Of a stretch of DNA of 64,000 nt, positions 61,773 to 64,000 are shown one piece after another (position 1 is the stretch's first letter; each line of letters opens with the position of its first letter). The stretch lies in NCBI RefSeq assembly GCF_011305995.1, contig NZ_CP049910.1, positions 2,294,001-2,358,000 on the forward strand, in the 5' to 3' direction. The position numbers and the translations under genes are program-made. The DNA comes from Diaphorobacter sp. HDW4A (GTDB lineage: Bacteria > Pseudomonadota > Gammaproteobacteria > Burkholderiales > Burkholderiaceae_C). The notes under the pieces were generated by a model. The model was not told where the DNA came from. It ran no database searches and saw only the letters and a list, made by a program, of their open reading frames with translations.

Positions 61773-64000
61773 TGTACTGGTTGCGACGCATTTTCGGTTT
61801 CTTTGTGAGCCGTGCTTTCTGGATATTCGTCGGTGTGGTGGCGCTGTCGCTGTTCGTCTGGTTCGCGGGGCCACTGTTCGCGTTTGCGGACTATCGACCA
61901 CTCGAATCGACCAAGGTGCGCTGGTGGATCATCGGCTGCCTGTTCGGGCTGTATTTCCTCTGGCTGCTGATCTCGTTCTGGCGCCGCCGCCGCGTCAACA
62001 ACTTGCTGTTCAGCGGCATCGGCCGCATCAAGGACGCGGTCGAGTCTCAGCGCAAGAATTCCGATGTGAGCGACGAGGTGCTGGAGCTGCAAAGCCGCTT
62101 CTCCACCGCCGCTAAGACGCTCAAGGATATGCGCGTCGAAGGCAAGTCGCGCAACGGCGTGTGGGGCCGTAAGTTCATCTACGAGCTGCCTTGGTACATC
62201 ATCGTGGGCGCTCCGGGTTCGGGCAAGACGACCGCTCTGGTGAATTCGGGCCTCGATTTCCCGCTCGCCGGGCAATACGGCAAAGCCGCGCTGCAGGGCA
62301 TTGGTGGCACGCGCAACTGCGATTGGTGGTTCACCGATCAGGCCGTGGTGATCGACACCGCAGGCCGCTATACCACGCACGACAGCAACGAGGACGTCGA
62401 CAAGATCGAGTGGCAGGGCTTTCTCGGCCTGCTCAAGAAATACCGTCCGCGCCAGCCTGTCAACGGCGTGGTGTTGACGCTCAGCGTCTCCGATCTGCTG
62501 ACCTTCACCGATGAAGAGCTGGTAGCCCACCTCACCGCGCTGCGCGAGCGGTTGAACGAGTTGCAGAGCGCCTTTGCCATTGAACTGCCTGTCTACCTGT
62601 GGGTGACCAAGGTCGATTTGCTTGCGGGCTTCAACGAGTATTTTGGCGGCTACAGCAAGGAACAACGCAACCAGGTCTGGGGTTTCACCTTCCCGTATTC
62701 GGACAAGGCCAAGACCAATCGCCCGACCAAGGCCGCGTTTGAGCAGGAATGGGCGGCGCTGCAGTCGTCGTTGTTCAGCGTGCAGGATTCGCACCTCGCA
62801 CACGAACAGGACCTGCGCCGCCGCAACTACATCTACGCTTTCCCGCAGCAGTTTGCGGGCCTGCAGAGCCGCTTGTCACGGGCGGTGGATTTCGTCTTTG
62901 CCGAATCCCGCCTCACCCAGCAGCCACTGCTGCGTGGCGTGTACTTCAGCAGCGGCACGCAAGAGGGCACGGTGTTTGACCGTGTGCTGGGCAGTCTGCG
63001 CCGCCAGTTCTCGACCGCCGGCAAGGTGCCGACTGCACAGAACACCGATAGCGGCAAGAGCTACTTCCTGCACGATCTGCTGGTGAAGGTGATCTTTGCG
63101 GAATCACACCTCGCGGGCCGCAACGTGAAGTGGGAGCGCCGCACCCGCGCGCTCACCTACATGGGCTATGCGCTGTCGGCACTGCTGCTGGTCGGGGCCA
63201 TCGGCGCCTGGGTGGTCAGTTACGGCAACAACAATCGCTACCTCGCTCAGACGGAGGAGAACGCCCAGAAGGTCTCCAAGTCGATTGCGCACTACGACAG
63301 CAATACCGCCAACCTGAGCGCGCTGCTCGGCCTGCTCGGCCAGGTCAAGGGCATTGCCGACACCGACGCGTTCCCAAGCAACGATCCGCCGATGAGCTAC
63401 CGATACGGTCTCTATCAAGGCGAGAAGGTGACGGCCGCCTCGGACGCCGCGTACCAGCGCATGCTGGAGAACGGGCTGCTGCCTTTCGTCTCCAAGCGTC
63501 TCGAAACGCTGCTGCAGAACCCGCCGGTCAACAACCTCGAGTATCTTTACGAGGCGCTCAAGGCCTATCTGATGCTGCAGCAGTCCGAGCGTTACTCGCC
63601 CAAGGGCGTGCGCGATTGGGTGATCACGGACATCAAGACCTTCTTGCTGCCCGATGCCGACCCGGCCACCGCCGAGAGCATTGAAAAGCACGTAGGAGCG
63701 CTGTTCGCCGATGACCGTGTGGTGAGCTCGCCATACCCGATCAACGAGCCGTTGGTGAGCAGCACGCGCCTCAAGCTGTCGACGCTGTCCACTGCTCAGC
63801 GCGCTTATTTTCGGCTCCGCAGCCGACTGATGCTCAAGGACATGCGGGAGTTCAACATCATGGACGTCGCGGGTCCGCAAGCGGCCAACGTGTTCATGCG
63901 CAAGAGCGGTTTGCCACTCAATCGCGGCGTTCCGGGACTGTTCACTTATCAGGGCTATTGGGATCTGTTCGACAAGTCGGTGAACAGTGTGGTCACCGAG
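61769..64000 (+). CDS. tssM: Type VI secretion protein TssM (IcmF), partial
   Basis: TssM is the large inner-membrane spanning protein of the type VI complex. The first 744 codons are visible; the gene runs off the window end. Two hydrophobic segments near residues 12-65 anchor it (FWIFVGVVALSLFVWFAG, WWIIGCLFGLYFLWLLISFW). A Walker A motif IIVGAPGSGKTTALVNSG follows at about residue 148. A third membrane helix near residue 465 (GYALSALLLVGAIGAWVVS) leads into the periplasmic part. The ATG at 61769 overlaps the tssL stop. Confidence 0.95.
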   Translation, partial: MMYWLRRIFGFFVSRAFWIFVGVVALSLFVWFAGPLFAFADYRPLESTKVRWWIIGCLFGLYFLWLLISFWRRRRVNNLLFSGIGRIKDAVESQRKNSDVSDEVLELQSRFSTAAKTLKDMRVEGKSRNGVWGRKFIYELPWYIIVGAPGSGKTTALVNSGLDFPLAGQYGKAALQGIGGTRNCDWWFTDQAVVIDTAGRYTTHDSNEDVDKIEWQGFLGLLKKYRPRQPVNGVVLTLSVSDLLTFTDEELVAHLTALRERLNELQSAFAIELPVYLWVTKVDLLAGFNEYFGGYSKEQRNQVWGFTFPYSDKAKTNRPTKAAFEQEWAALQSSLFSVQDSHLAHEQDLRRRNYIYAFPQQFAGLQSRLSRAVDFVFAESRLTQQPLLRGVYFSSGTQEGTVFDRVLGSLRRQFSTAGKVPTAQNTDSGKSYFLHDLLVKVIFAESHLAGRNVKWERRTRALTYMGYALSALLLVGAIGAWVVSYGNNNRYLAQTEENAQKVSKSIAHYDSNTANLSALLGLLGQVKGIADTDAFPSNDPPMSYRYGLYQGEKVTAASDAAYQRMLENGLLPFVSKRLETLLQNPPVNNLEYLYEALKAYLMLQQSERYSPKGVRDWVITDIKTFLLPDADPATAESIEKHVGALFADDRVVSSPYPINEPLVSSTRLKLSTLSTAQRAYFRLRSRLMLKDMREFNIMDVAGPQAANVFMRKSGLPLNRGVPGLFTYQGYWDLFDKSVNSVVTE

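Overview
The window is about 62-63% GC, densely coded on both strands, and has no rRNA, tRNA or CRISPR that I can see. Gene content points to a Comamonadaceae (Burkholderiales) chromosome, most like Comamonas or a close relative. The reasons are Bug-type tricarboxylate receptors, a TRAP plus gluconokinase plus Entner-Doudoroff route instead of glucose uptake, a second infA copy beside an RRM protein, and a degenerate intergenic repeat of the kind common in this family. The species assignment is an inference.

Layout. 1-6618: an Ada/AlkA-type DNA repair protein (cut by the window edge), phosphomannomutase/phosphoglucomutase, Kdo transferase WaaA, and a fused acyl-CoA synthetase/GNAT protein acetyltransferase. 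6886-10836: a three-gene flavin/cytochrome c membrane dehydrogenase of the gluconate 2-dehydrogenase family. 11248-24829: an acyl-CoA catabolic island with a CoA transferase, LysR regulator, acyl-CoA dehydrogenase, a thiolase-fold protein lacking the usual nucleophilic cysteine next to a DUF35 protein, an orphan ABC receptor, a zinc alcohol dehydrogenase, two Bug receptors, enoyl-CoA hydratase, MaoC hydratase and SDR. 25003-26399: an FAD oxidoreductase gene split by a 288-bp miniature transposon with Tn21-like 38-bp ends and a 5-bp target duplication. 26559-27717: a YqjD/YqjE/YqjK-like stress membrane operon. 28004-33774: pyrD, rpiA, a TetR-PCMT-rhodanese-TolC operon and msrA. 33844-36529: a zinc-type TonB receptor and a small companion. 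36538-40251: a repeat-rich IPTL-CTERM-like surface protein and a predicted beta-solenoid protein. 40369-44004: an AEC carrier, pdxH, sodC, a ChaC-like protein and an OmpA-like protein. 44321-51634: the gluconate regulon gntR-gntK-TRAP-edd-eda. 51732-53507: an RRM protein, infA behind a long structured leader, and gloA. 53565-58117: an SDR, a DMT exporter with a divergent LysR gene, a SUFU-domain protein and an HD hydrolase. 58375-64000: the start of a type VI secretion cluster, tssJ-tssK-tssL-tssM, with tssM cut by the window end.

How the genes fit together. Gluconate can be oxidised at the membrane by the flavin/cytochrome dehydrogenase, or imported by the TRAP system, phosphorylated by GntK and cleaved by Edd and Eda. 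Two near-identical palindromes flanking the gntR-gntK promoter region, 148 bp apart, look like the GntR operators. The acyl-CoA island has every step needed to activate a carboxylic acid, desaturate it, hydrate it and then cut it by a retro-aldol rather than a thiolytic reaction; its substrate is unknown.

The most notable structural signals are the miniature transposon inside the FAD gene, a 163-165 bp inverted pair of palindromic intergenic repeats (6651-6813 and 27807-27971), the paired gnt operators, the cysteine-less thiolase/DUF35 pair, and the beta-solenoid protein of unknown function.
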